Assembly: GCA_964058805.1 (NCBI GenBank)
Contig: CAXKVV010000400.1
Span: forward strand, 1 to 28,764
Source: Schoenoplectus triqueter
Lineage: Eukaryota; Streptophyta; Magnoliopsida; Poales; Cyperaceae
Length of the DNA: 28,764 bases
Direction: 5' to 3'
Part shown: positions 10,566-20,442 of the stretch, piece after piece
Numbering within the stretch: position 1 is the stretch's first letter
Layout of the letters: each line of letters begins with the position of its first letter
The notes under the pieces: generated by a model
The model's input: the letters and a program-made list of their open reading frames with translations, nothing else
Database searches by the model: none
What the model was told of the DNA's origin: nothing
Program-made: the position numbers and the translations under genes

Positions 10566-10777
10566 TGATAGAATGAGAGAGTGAGAGAGGAATCTTTTAT
10601 TATCTTGGGTTGCATTGATTACAATGTCTAAGCCTCTATTTATAGGCTAAGTAATCTTGCTACATTAAGCATCTCCCAAACTAACCATCTCTATAATCTC
10701 CTACCTAACCCTATACATTTGCTAATCATCTCCAACAATATACAACCTATAGTATCTCCAAACCTATACTCCTAATA
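10566..10777 (-). repeat. 5' LTR (212 bp)
   Basis: On the plus strand it begins TGATAGAATG and stops at CTCCTAATA, two bases short of the other LTR. It should hold the promoter driving minus-strand transcription through the element toward the 3' end of the zipper gene. No promoter element was confirmed by eye. Confidence 0.9.
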
Positions 10778-10782
10778 CCATT

Positions 10783-11956
10783 ACATAATTTTTGGAGAGT
10801 TTAATTCGGGAATCCTCACAACGCTCTATGAATATGTATTTCATTCTGTACGACCTAATATTTTAGACGTAAAAAGCAGGGAAGCTTAAACGTAGTTTTT
10901 ATTCCAGGTGCCATAATTTTATTCGGCGATATGAAGTTTGAAGAGAGAAGGGGACACGTCACCAGAAATGACAAGTTTAATTTGGAGTATATGCTGCTCT
11001 TTTGGAGATGTCGGAAATATCTACACATCCAATGTATAAAATATTCTGCCAAGTACTCCTGCATGTACAACTTTATGTATTACAATTTTCAAGCTGAGTG
11101 TTTACATCTCCCTCATTATAATATTATTGCTATTTGATACAGGCTTAGATCGGCTGATTCCTTTGAATTTGGATATACACTCGGCATGTGTCCTTCTAAA
11201 TTTGCAAACTGCACGAGATCTGCTTATGCAGCCTCTTGATTGGCCGCTTCTTTCTTTTCATTTTTGCTCCACTAATGAATCCACATGATGGCACGCGACT
11301 TGCGAGCAACGCTCTTCGGTTCAAAGCAAAGTCAGAACAAGAGGCTAATTGAGATAAGTTTGGATGTAGGATATTTTGATTGGTTAATTTGAAAAACGTG
11401 ACGCTTTATATCAGGAGCTTATCAAAGAAAGCCAGGGCACCGGAATTTTTTTTATAAATATCTTCATAATTATGTATATTTTCGGAAAATAATATTTATG
11501 CTAAAAATATTATAATTTTTTTTACCTCTTTGAAAAAAAACCCCCTCCCCCTCTCTCCCCGACCAAAATCTGAACCCGCCCTTTATATATCTCTCACTTA
11601 GAAAATTGGATTTAGTCGTTACTAATGTTTTGGTTAGTTTCCAAATTTTTTTCCGAAAGGTATTGGTCAAAAGGCGTTGAAAGGACATGCAAAACGTGAA
11701 ACGTCTATGGGCCATTTCTTTCCTGAGTAGGTAAATTGTGGGCTTGGATAAGGATGTGCATTTCTAACTTAGAATTGTCAAAGAAGAAAAAAACAAAAGA
11801 AAAGAAAATAGTACCCTAATTTTAGATCTCAAAATACAATTTTTCTTGGACACTCTGATTTTTAATTTGACCATAGCTACAATTGTTGGAAGTATATTAA
11901 CTAATCTGTGTGTTCTGTTGAAAGGACATGTTACAATAAGAAACAAACAATAGATA
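10783..11956. other. Intergenic, no gene seen
   Basis: Short open frames near 10855-11137, 11470-11715 and 11764-11946 carry no recognisable domains. A C-rich run with A tracts lies around 11530-11560. Nothing else stands out. Confidence 0.5.
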
Positions 11957-11965
11957 ATTTATAAA

Positions 11966-12341
11966 GGGAAGAGATCACTTGAGAATGGTTATCTTGACCA
12001 ACAGACTTTTAAATAAATATGAAAAAATTAAAAAAAAAATAATTATGAATATGTTCTTCTACTTATAGATTGATGATGATTCAAATTTCATGTAATTTCA
12101 TTATCGTTTAGTAGTGTATCAAAACTGTCAAATTATAACCGTTGTAAATTATATAAAATTTTAATAGTCTTGATGGAGTATCAAACTATAATGAAATTGT
12201 GTAAAATTTTAATTACTATCAAAATCTATAAGTAAACGAACATATCCATAAAGTTTTTTTATTTTTAAATTTTTTTAACATTTATTTAAAAATTTATCGT
12301 TAAGATTGTCAAAATAATCCATTGTCAAGTGATTCCCACCC
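11966..12341. mobile_element. MITE, family A copy 2
   Basis: A 376-bp element with 23-bp terminal inverted repeats (11966-11988 and 12319-12341, 18 of 23 matching) containing ATCACTTGA. Flanks are ATTTATAAA (11957-11965) and TTTTATAAA (12342-12350), a 9-bp duplication with one mismatch. The interior is clearly related to copy 1: both hold a CTTCTACTTATAGATT-like stretch and a CAAATTTCATG word. It is non-coding. Confidence 0.8.
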
Positions 12342-12350
12342 TTTTATAAA

Positions 12351-13834
12351 TGCTACCGACAGCACTTTAGTGTAATCGAAACTGCCAAGTTTTGCATTAC
12401 TCTCAAACTTGAAGGTAGCAATAGCACTCTCCAAATTGCCAACTGAAACTTTTCAGTGTGCACCATCAGCCAAGCCAACTAGAGGTGGCAGAGGGCAACT
12501 AGAGGTAAGTTTCAATTGAATTTGATCTCGTAAGTTTCAGCTTCCAAGCCAACTAGTGGTGGCAGAGGGCATGTTTTATCAATGCACAGAACATGTGGCT
12601 GAGACTTGAGATGGTAAAGGATCAACATTTTTGTGGAACTTGCTCATGACTGAAATCGGGGATGAGAGTTGGTCAAAAATAAATATATCTTGTGAGAACC
12701 AACTGATCATGGCATTAGTCTAAGATCGATTTGTGGAGGAAGGAAGTTGAATCAACTGACACCAGAAGTGACATTTGCTTAAAACTGATGGCATAGATAT
12801 GCATGGGGAATTTGGTATGAAAGACTTCTCCAAATTGATGAAATGCTCCAGAGAGTCTTTTGTGTGGAAATAAGACTGAAACAAGCACTTGGCGGCTTCG
12901 GAAGAAGTCCGAAGTTAAATGGTCTTAAAATTTTGGGCCTAACATGAGCATTTAAGTACACATGAAATTAAATGCCCAAAATAGTGCTCATAACTAGTTA
13001 AGCCTGTTAAGTTCTATCGTTCATGAAAGCAACAGATAACAATTATTGAATTACCCACAACCATTTTTTTTTTTATTTTGCTGTTGGGCTTAAAGCCTGA
13101 AACTGGGGATAGAAAAGCTTTGCTTGCATCTCAAATGTTAATCTATTTATATGATACTCAATTATCCCATATTCCCATGTCACCTAATTAGAGGCAATTT
13201 TGAAGTTATATATATTACAATAAATCTCAATCTGTGTAAATTACATATACGGCAAATGGATGCAATACTGCAAGTCTGCAAATGAGATCCCACAATTCTC
13301 TCCTTTCTGTGAAAATTTGGTTCCCTGTAGAACTACGACAAAGAAAGATATGGCAAATTGATTGCTACAAGACTACAAACCAGAAGCATGGTCCATTATT
13401 ATTTAACAGTCTCATTATTATTCCAGTGCTGCACTGCATGCGCACAATCCGGATTTAGACAATTTCTTAAGTTCATTAGTGAATGTCAGTACAATTAGGA
13501 AAAAATACTTTCTTAGAAAGGTGGTCAATTTACTTCTTTGCAATATTAAATTAGTTCGTTATTTGTTAATTTACTTCTTTACAATTTTCTTCACGTTCAA
13601 AAAGTTCAATTTCAATCAATACAACGACATCATTCTTCTTTTTCACATTTTTTTTTGTTTACGCTTATTTGTGTATATGTATAGTTTCCATAAACCATAT
13701 TTAAACTCTTTGGTTTCTAGGTAAGGCTTGACGTGGGATTAAATGGGAGCTCCATTTGTTTTCTTTTTTTAAAAAAAAATAGGAAGTCTGATGTCTACTA
13801 AAAATTCTAATTGTTAATGAAATATAATTAGAGT
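12351..13834. other. Intergenic; direct repeat and possible decayed sequence
   Basis: The part from 12360 to 12970 is less AT-extreme than its surroundings and may be decayed coding or lncRNA sequence, but all frames are interrupted and no family is recognised. The rest to 13834 is AT-rich. An 81-codon frame at 13479-13724 is hydrophobic and T-rich and is not supported as a gene. Confidence 0.4.
12470..12571. repeat. 28-bp direct repeat
   Basis: Copies at 12470-12497 and 12544-12571 match at 27 of 28 bases (core GGTGGCAGAGGGCA), with start points 74 bp apart. A partial third copy of the AACTAGAGGT word follows the first. It may be a local tandem duplication. Confidence 0.8.
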
Positions 13835-14175
13835 TAGGTTACTGTGTTATGTGTTATGCATAGTGTAGATTGTTTCTTCATTTTTAAAATTTAAATAATC
13901 AATCATACTATTCAAAATGATTTTTATTTAAAAAATCTATTTGTAAATCAAATTTTATATATTTTAGAAACTTTTACTAGTATTTTAGATAGTTAAAAAA
14001 ATCAAATGATTTTCTATCTAAAAAAATAGTAGCAAAAATTTAAAAACTATAAAATTTGGTCTTCAAAATGATTTTTCATAAAAAAATTATTTTAAGTAGT
14101 CGGATTATTCATTTGAACTTTGAAAATAAAAAAATAATCATTAGCACATAGATCATTCGTATTACGCACCGCAAG
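13835..14175. mobile_element. Inverted-repeat element (MITE-like), about 340 bp
   Basis: The two halves are diverged inverted copies. TTCAAAATGATTTTTATTT and TTTTAGATAG on the left recur reversed on the right. The interior resembles the middle of the element at 17218-17617. Ends are approximate, contain GTTATGTGTTATGC-like and GGTGCGTAATACG-like sequence, and no clear target duplication was found. Confidence 0.55.
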
Positions 14176-14398
14176 GTAGCAACATTTTATATAATTATAC
14201 TAAATATAAATTTACCTTTAAAAAATATATGGACTGTTCCCACTCTTTCCTCAAAACTATAACACTTCCAGTAGGCGCTTGACAATGTTAATCCAAACAT
14301 TATTCTTGTTTTTAGATAGCTAAAAGAACCCGTACGTTCGAACATGCGCAACATTATTTGCCTTTTATTACCACCAATGATTGTTGAGTCGTTGCGAC

Positions 14399-14928
14399 AA
14401 ATACCCCACCCAACTTTTGGAATTTAACAAATTAGTCTCCAATTTTTAATTTGAACAAATACCCCCTCCCAATTATATAATTTATGGCGAATTACCTCCT
14501 GACTATTAATTTGTTATCTAAATCTTAATTTTAAAATATGAAATGACCAAAGTATCTTTGTATATCCATATAATAGTTTTTAAAAAAAATGAATTTGGCG
14601 TCATGCACTTTTTATAAATAAAAGTAAAAAATATAAAATAAAAATAATATGGCAGACATATTTTTTATTATTAACATTTAATTAAGTTTGTATCATTTTT
14701 GAATTAATAACTTTCCAAAAACTAAAAAACTTTTATATCATAATTGTTTTAAATATTATTATAGGTATACAAAAATATTTTGATTATTTTATACTCTAAA
14801 AATGAATATTAAATAGAAGTTTAATTGTCACAAATTATATAATTCAAAGAGGTGTTTATTCAAAATAAAATTTTAAAGATTAAGTTATTCAAATCTAAAA
14901 ATTTGAGGACTTATGAGATATTACCCTA
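14399..14928. mobile_element. Diverged fold-back element, about 530 bp
   Basis: Sequence at roughly 14428-14497 (containing AATTATATAATTTATGGC) recurs inverted at roughly 14824-14892 (AATTATATAATTTGTGAC in reverse complement). Outer ends contain AAATACCCC and TTACCCTATAAAT. It is non-coding, with boundaries uncertain by tens of bases. Confidence 0.5.
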
Positions 14929-15078
14929 TAAATAAATAATATATAAGACGTCTATAGCTTGGACTTCGGTCTCTCGGAGGCACCTTTCTGTAACAACGAT
15001 CTTCCTTGAGCGTTCTCTCTCTCTTTTTTTTTTTCTTTCAAAATGAGACTCTAATTCATAAATTTTAATTTATGATAC

Positions 15079-15226
15079 TGAACAATTTCTTCATAAAAAA
15101 TATTGGGGGTATAGAAAAATTTGTGTATGTATCATTTTTCAAAATCCAACATAGAAACTTATAAAGCTCTAAAAATGAAAATTGTGTGTATTCCTAATAT
15201 CTTTATATGAAGAATTTATTGAACAG
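15079..15226. repeat. Short inverted-repeat relic
   Basis: The left arm starts CTGAACAATTTCTTCATA; the right arm reverse complements to CTGTTCAATAAATTCTTCAT, with further matching inward. It is probably a decayed MITE. Confidence 0.55.
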
Positions 15227-15570
15227 AATAAATAAAAATTTTGGACATTGAAAGTAAGAAATCAAAATTTTAAACATAATACGATATAATTTATATGGAG
15301 TGCACTTCAAACTGAAATGTAAATATTTTCATAACTTCAGATTTAAACTTTATTTGTTTTGAATATTGTCAAATTATCAAAATAAATAACGGTCAATTGA
15401 TTCCTCCCTATTTCAATAGACGACCGTTCACTTGAATTTTGATATTATTTCAGGCCTTCGATCAAATTTTTGTTCGGACTTCGAAAATTTGAAATATTTA
15501 GTATAATTTGGTGTCATCAAAAATTGGTGTCCTTGAATCCCTCCTCATATATATAGAGAACTTGATTATT

Positions 15571-15650
15571 AAAAATTTCATATGATAACACCGCTTAGTT
15601 AGCTATTAACCATTACTTTTCTATATTAATAAAAATTTCATATGATAACA
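15571..15650. repeat. Duplicated 20-mer 60 bp apart
   Basis: AAAAATTTCATATGATAACA occurs identically at 15571-15590 and 15631-15650, consistent with one turn of a 60-bp duplication whose spacer has diverged. Confidence 0.8.
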
Positions 15651-15705
15651 TAATAACTTTTAGAAGCAGACCTGCTCTCTCACAACTGATGCTAATAACT
15701 TACAA

Positions 15706-15729
15706 AAATCAAATCAAATCAAATCAAAT
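15706..15729. repeat. AAATC pentanucleotide microsatellite
   Basis: About five tandem copies of AAATC. Confidence 0.85.
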
Positions 15730-16813
15730 ATTTTAAAGATTTTTTACGAGTTTATGTTAAATTAGTTGTCATTTGTCAAGATTGTGAAAAAATATTTGTC
15801 AAGAAATCCGCGTAAAATAAAGAGAGAGGAAGAATGACTATCGCAGATATAAATGACGGGTAGCGTAAGTTAGAAGGCCTCTGATGAAAGTCAAAATTTT
15901 AGAAGTTCATCGAGGAGGGTGCGTGGAAGTTTATCAAATTGGTCCATTGTTAAATGCTTCAATTTAATGAATAAAACAGAGACATGTGACTATATGTGAG
16001 AGCATGAAATTTGAAGAGACGAGAGACTAGAGTGCTATCTTAAATGAAGGTGGCGCCTCCGCATGGCACGCTTTCCTTTCACGCTTCATTTCGTCTTCTC
16101 TAATTACCATTTCAGATACCAACCTTCATTAATTTCGCAACATCATCTATGTCTGTATTGTATATACCGTGTTTCCTTTCGGACAAAGCAACATTTTTAT
16201 TCTTACTTATTTCTTTCTCGTTCTGAGAAAGGATAATGCGATATTGTTATATGGCTGTTTCTTAAAAGGAAACGGAAACGGAGCCGTTTTTTTTTTCAAT
16301 AATTATGAAATAAATCATGAATTTTAACTAACTAGAAAATTTATAATAGATTAACTAATTAAAAATTTTATAATATATATGACAGTGCATAAGTGAGTTT
16401 ACGTTTAAAACACGTCAATCTCACTGACGTCATTTCAGACTACGTACCAATCATTGGCGCATTTAAGATGTACATCGGTATCTGTATATACTATCGGTCT
16501 GGAGTACTGTCATGGTGGAAAGAATAGTTCAATAAAATTCGATTCGTTTGCGGTCCTAATTAGATTGTGTAAGAATAGTAAAGTATGAATAGTGATTTGA
16601 GATAAGAATTGAAAATGCTAAAATGTGATGTTATTTTAAAAAGCAGAAATATTGTTTTAATTTTATATTTAAAATAGCGACGGATGTAATGCATAAAATA
16701 ATTATTTTTTCCTATTTTATTTCCAACTAACTTTCTTTTTTCTTTTTCCCGACCAACACTTTCATTTCAGAAATCTTCGGACCAACTATCATTAGAGCTA
16801 TATATATAGAGAG

Positions 16814-17204
16814 AGAGTGGGATCCATTGACAATAGATTATTTTGATAATTTTGATAATGGATCTCTAAATAAATACAAAAAAAAATCTTAAAAATAAAA
16901 AAAGTTTATAGATATGTTATTCTACTTTTAGATTGTTTGTCATTCAAATTTCATATAATTTCATTATCGTTTGATAGTCCATCAAAGTCCATCAAGTTTT
17001 CATGCAATTTACAACGGTCCAATTTAACGTTATTTGATGGACTATCAAATGATAATGAAATTACATGAAATTTGAATGAGTATCAATCTAAAGGTAGTAG
17101 AACACATCTATACATTTTTTTCCATTTTTAAGATTTTTTTCTATTAATTTAGAGATCCATTGTCAATGTCTGTAAAAAAACCCATTGTCAATTGATCCCT
17201 TCTC
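16814..17204. mobile_element. MITE, family A copy 3
   Basis: The ends contain GGGATC(C/A)ATTGACAAT inverted (16819-16834 and 17184-17199). Compared with copies 1 and 2, the interior is a much better palindrome: TGATGGACTATCAAA and its reverse complement occur on either side of the centre. Flanks are TA-rich, so the target duplication cannot be read and the left boundary is uncertain by a few bases. Confidence 0.75.
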
Positions 17205-17217
17205 ATATATATATATA

Positions 17218-17613
17218 TGAATGCTAAAATACAATGTGTTGCACGGATACGCTCGTGCACTGCGTCAAAATTATAAAATTCAAGTTAAAAATGATTGATC
17301 TGAACAATTCAATATATTCTTCATATCAAAATCTTATAGAAAATTAAATTTTAATTTTTTTGAACTTTTTATTATTTTTTTAGTAGGAAGTTAATCAACA
17401 CTATTTAAATCACTATTTTTTGCTATTTAAATCAAATAACTTTCTCTTGACTCAAAAAATAGCAAAAATAATTAAAAAATAAAAAAAATATTTTTTCTAC
17501 AAGAGTTTGATATGAAGAATAAATTGAATGGTTTGGATTGGTTATTTTAACTTAAATTTTGAGATTTTAACGTAATATACGAATGCATTCGTGTAACGCG
17601 TTGCATTTTAGAC

Positions 17614-17617
<4 letters not shown>
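17218..17617. mobile_element. Microsatellite-embedded fold-back element 1 (400 bp)
   Basis: The left end is TGAATGCTAAAATACAATG and the right end reverse complements to TGAAGTCTAAAATGCAACG. The arms continue as diverged inverted repeats through most of the element. Both sides are (AT)n tracts. It shares inner words such as TCAAAATCTTATAG with fold-back element 3. It is non-coding. Confidence 0.75.

Positions 17618-17673
<56 letters not shown>
17617..17673. repeat. (AT)n microsatellite
   Basis: An uninterrupted AT dinucleotide run of about 57 bp between fold-back element 1 and a short unique stretch. Confidence 0.9.
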
Positions 17674-17678
<5 letters not shown>

Positions 17679-17730
17679 CCTTAATGGACTGTGTACAAAA
17701 TGTAGGAGATAAAGATGCCATCAAGAACTA

Positions 17731-17812
17731 AGGGGTCAGCAAAAAATACATGATATATATATTATATAACCGGCGGGAGACCGGCTTCTTTATCGAAATA
17801 AATTAAACTGAC

Positions 17813-17816
<4 letters not shown>
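17731..17816. repeat. 86-bp inverted-repeat island between AT tracts
   Basis: AGGGGTCAG (17731-17739) pairs perfectly with CTGACCCCT (17808-17816). Inside is a hairpin-like CCGGCGGGAGACCGG. It sits between two (TA)n tracts. It may be a minimal transposon relic or a structured RNA. Confidence 0.5.

Positions 17817-17864
<48 letters not shown>
17816..17864. repeat. (TA)n(GA)n compound microsatellite
   Basis: About 27 bp of TA repeats passes directly into about 22 bp of GA repeats, then into the end of fold-back element 2. The same pair occurs inverted near 18341-18371. Confidence 0.9.
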
Positions 17865-18273
17865 TAAAGATACTGTGAGCTTAAGCTCACGGAGGCCTTC
17901 CGTGAGCTTAACTCAAAAAGCATATCAAATCATCTCCAAATTTTAATTTATCATGCTCATAAGAAAATTATATTAAAATCTTGTGGGCTGCAAAAATTTG
18001 GAGTATTTTGATCCTTTTAAGTCACCGTTTTTAATTTTTGAAAATCAACTCTAAAAAACAATAATAATATATTAAATACTTGAACATTATTTAAAAAAAA
18101 TAAAATTGATGACTTAAGAAGCTCAAAACACTCCAATTTTTTTTCATCCCACAAGATTTTCATTTCATTTTTTTAATGAGAATGTTAAATTAAAATTAAG
18201 AGATGATTTGATGTACTTTTTGAGTTAAACTCACGGAAGACCTCTGTGAGTTTAAGCCCATGGTATCTTTACT
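17863..18273. mobile_element. Microsatellite-embedded fold-back element 2 (411 bp)
   Basis: The ends are AGTAAAGATACTGTGAGC and, reverse complemented, AGTAAAGATACCATGGGC. Inverted arms continue through a GAGCTTAAGCTCACGGA palindromic segment and a TCAAATCATCTC/GAGATGATTTGA pair. The interior holds AAAATCTTGTGGG, similar to elements 1 and 3. A second copy of the right end follows at about 18304-18341. Confidence 0.75.
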
Positions 18274-18303
18274 ATATATATATATATAGCATATGATGCA
18301 CGA

Positions 18304-18338
18304 AAGGTCTCCGTGAGCTTAAGCTCATGGTATCTTTA

Positions 18339-18371
<33 letters not shown>
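18304..18371. repeat. Extra right-end copy with (CT)n(TA)n
   Basis: CTCCGTGAGCTTAAGCTCAT and then GTATCTTTACT are followed by (CT)n and (TA)n. It mirrors the left side of element 2, including its microsatellite order, so the inverted repeat extends to the microsatellite itself. Confidence 0.7.
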
Positions 18372-18372
<1 letters not shown>

Positions 18373-18410
18373 TCTCTCTGTATATATATATATATAGAGA
18401 GAGAGAGAGA

Positions 18411-18810
18411 TAGCTTATGGTGCTTTGTAAACTAAAAAATTGTTATTACTTCGGGGTTAGATTTCATTATCCGAGGTCTCAAATGATCAATTTAAGTTTC
18501 TCAATATTTTTTTCATGTCAAAATCTTGTAGGATATTAAATTTCATGATTTTGAGTTTTCTAACTATTTTTTAAATTATTTTCAAAAACATCCGTGTTTA
18601 ACATAAGAAAATAGTCTATTTCAGGGCTATTTTTAAAAATAATTTTAAAAATAGTTAGAAATCTCAAAAAAATCATGAAATTTAATATCCTACAATATTT
18701 TTACATGAAAAAAGTATTGAGCAAGTTAGATTGACCATTTGAGACCTCAGGATATGAAATCTCAACCCGAAATAATAACGATTTTTTACTTTATAAAACA
18801 CCATAAACTA
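18411..18810. mobile_element. Microsatellite-embedded fold-back element 3 (400 bp)
   Basis: The ends are TAGCTTATGGTG and, reverse complemented, TAGTTTATGGTG. The inverted arms are about 180 bp and match well, for example TAGGATATTAAATTTCATG on the left recurring inverted on the right. (TA)n(GA)n lies to the left and (TA)n to the right. There is no coding capacity. A transcript would form a long hairpin. Confidence 0.85.
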
Positions 18811-20442
18811 TATATATATACCAGTTTGATTTTGAATAAAGACTTACCTAGAGTAGAATAAAACTAAACCGTTGTAGAATTAGGACACTTACGTACTTAA
18901 TAAAAAATAGAATAAAGATAGAGATAAATATCAACTTTGAGACAACGATGAAGATCATAACAAATGAAATTATGTTACTTGCTTTTTGTTTATTTCAAAC
19001 TCAATTTCAAAGGAAAATTAGTTATGTGTCATTTTAAATTTAAAAATTAATAAAATGTCACTTTAAAGTTTGAACTTCTCTAAATTCAATTTATTTTGTT
19101 ATTTGTCAAATTTATATAATTTTTATAAATTTTAAATTAAAAAAGAAGAAAACTATGTTTTAATCAAACTACGGATGTTTTTAAAAATTTTAAATTTAAA
19201 ATTTTTTATAAATTTTAAATTTAAAAATTGCTTCTCTTGTCAAATCTAACATGCTTTCTTTCTTTTATCGCTTTATTTCTTTTGTTTCTTCTAATCAAAC
19301 TACGTTTGAATTGGATTGAAAACTAAATGCTGTTTTTTACATAACGTAATTGGTTGTCGCCAATTTATTCGGGTGAGTAGCTCTTTTACATTGTACATTG
19401 CTATTGCAAATTAATCAATTAATCTATATACTGAATTTTCTGTCCTTTCTATTCAGCTATATATATTAGATCAGTCAAGAATACTATTCGATCAGTCATA
19501 TGGATATGGTGTAATTATTTTTCTAATTGACAGATTAATCATGTCAAATTATCCCTTCCGATTTGTTTTTTCTATCGGAGGGAAATAAAATGTGAAGATA
19601 ATAAAGAGTTCTGCTGAAGAGGGGCTTACATACAACAAGGACAATAGATTAGTGATTGTTTGATTGATGAGGTATTCCGTATTCTTATTTTTTCTTTCCA
19701 GAAACAAAGTTGCTGACACATATATAGATTCATAAGCAAAGCACATTTGAACTTAATTAATTCTTTCTCCATTGGCGTGCATTTGATTGATTTTTTTTTT
19801 TGCATCTATAGTTGGATACTAAAATTTATTTTTATCAGATATAAATGCTTGATATAGTATGTATAAAGACATGTTTGTACCGGATGTAAAGACTTAATTT
19901 ATAATTAGATACAAATTAAATCTGATAAATGAATCATATTGCGGAATTTATTTTTGCTGATTAGTATTGTGTTTAACTAGCATCCAACAACATCTTTTTA
20001 TTAATATTTCTGAATATTGACTTAACAAGGGCCCTATTATCATTGACAAATATGACAGTTTTCAATTTCCAAAACAAAAGATGTTGCAAAAAGTGCAAAT
20101 AAATGACACTTCAATATGTTGATAGGCAAAAGAGACCAGATAAAATAGAAAAAAAGCAGTTGCTCGATCTGTGATTGGTAAAGAATGGTACCAACTTGGG
20201 CTGCCAAATTGGCAATGTAGTTACAGACATACAGGAAAAAAGGGTGTGTATTTCTGTGCTGATGGATAAGTTATATACGTGTATTGTTAATTTTTATGGG
20301 TTAATCTTTCATTATGCAACCGGGAATTTAAAGAGAATAGTGGAGATATTTAAATTTAGCTCCTCTTCGTAATTCTCCAGTGCCATAATAGTATTATACT
20401 ATTATTATAGCTTTATATACCTAACAACGGGAAAAAAAATTC
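18811..20442. other. Intergenic, very AT-rich
   Basis: No gene is supported. A TTTTAAATTTAAAA-type repeat cluster lies around 19020-19220. Short open frames at 19549-19746 and 20175-20372 have no recognised content. Confidence 0.5.

Larger units (their letters stand above)
8668..10777 (-). mobile_element. Non-autonomous LTR retrotransposon (Copia-like signals)
   Basis: Two direct repeats (8668-8882 and 10566-10777) flank about 1.68 kb. Read on the minus strand, the right repeat is the 5' LTR. It is followed with no gap by TGGTATCAGAGC (10554-10565), complementary to the 3' end of initiator methionine tRNA. The 3' LTR is preceded by the G-rich polypurine tract GCGGGGGG (8883-8890). CCATT at 8663-8667 and 10778-10782 is a 5-bp target duplication; the right LTR lacks its terminal CA dinucleotide. 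The interior is too short for gag-pol, and I see no protease, integrase or reverse transcriptase motifs, so mobility would depend on another element. The PBS type favours Copia. LTR size and internal length lie between TRIM elements and larger non-autonomous classes. Confidence 0.9.
14929..16813. other. Intergenic with small repeats
   Basis: There is no gene. It holds a 148-bp hairpin relic (15079-15226), a MITE family A end relic near 15365-15408, a duplicated 20-mer, a pentanucleotide tract and a TGACGTCA palindrome at 16425-16432. Confidence 0.5.

Noticed and set aside
8668..10777. Autonomous Copia element with gag-pol
   Set aside because: The interior is only about 1.7 kb and shows no protease, integrase, reverse transcriptase or RNase H motifs in any frame.
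12779..12961. 60-codon minus-strand frame in the less AT-rich island
   Set aside because: It is short, has no recognised motif, and neighbouring frames are interrupted, so it is not called as a gene.
16425..16432. TGACGTCA bZIP-type site
   Set aside because: A perfect 8-bp palindrome, but more than 7 kb from the nearest downstream gene and surrounded by repeats; chance occurrence is likely.
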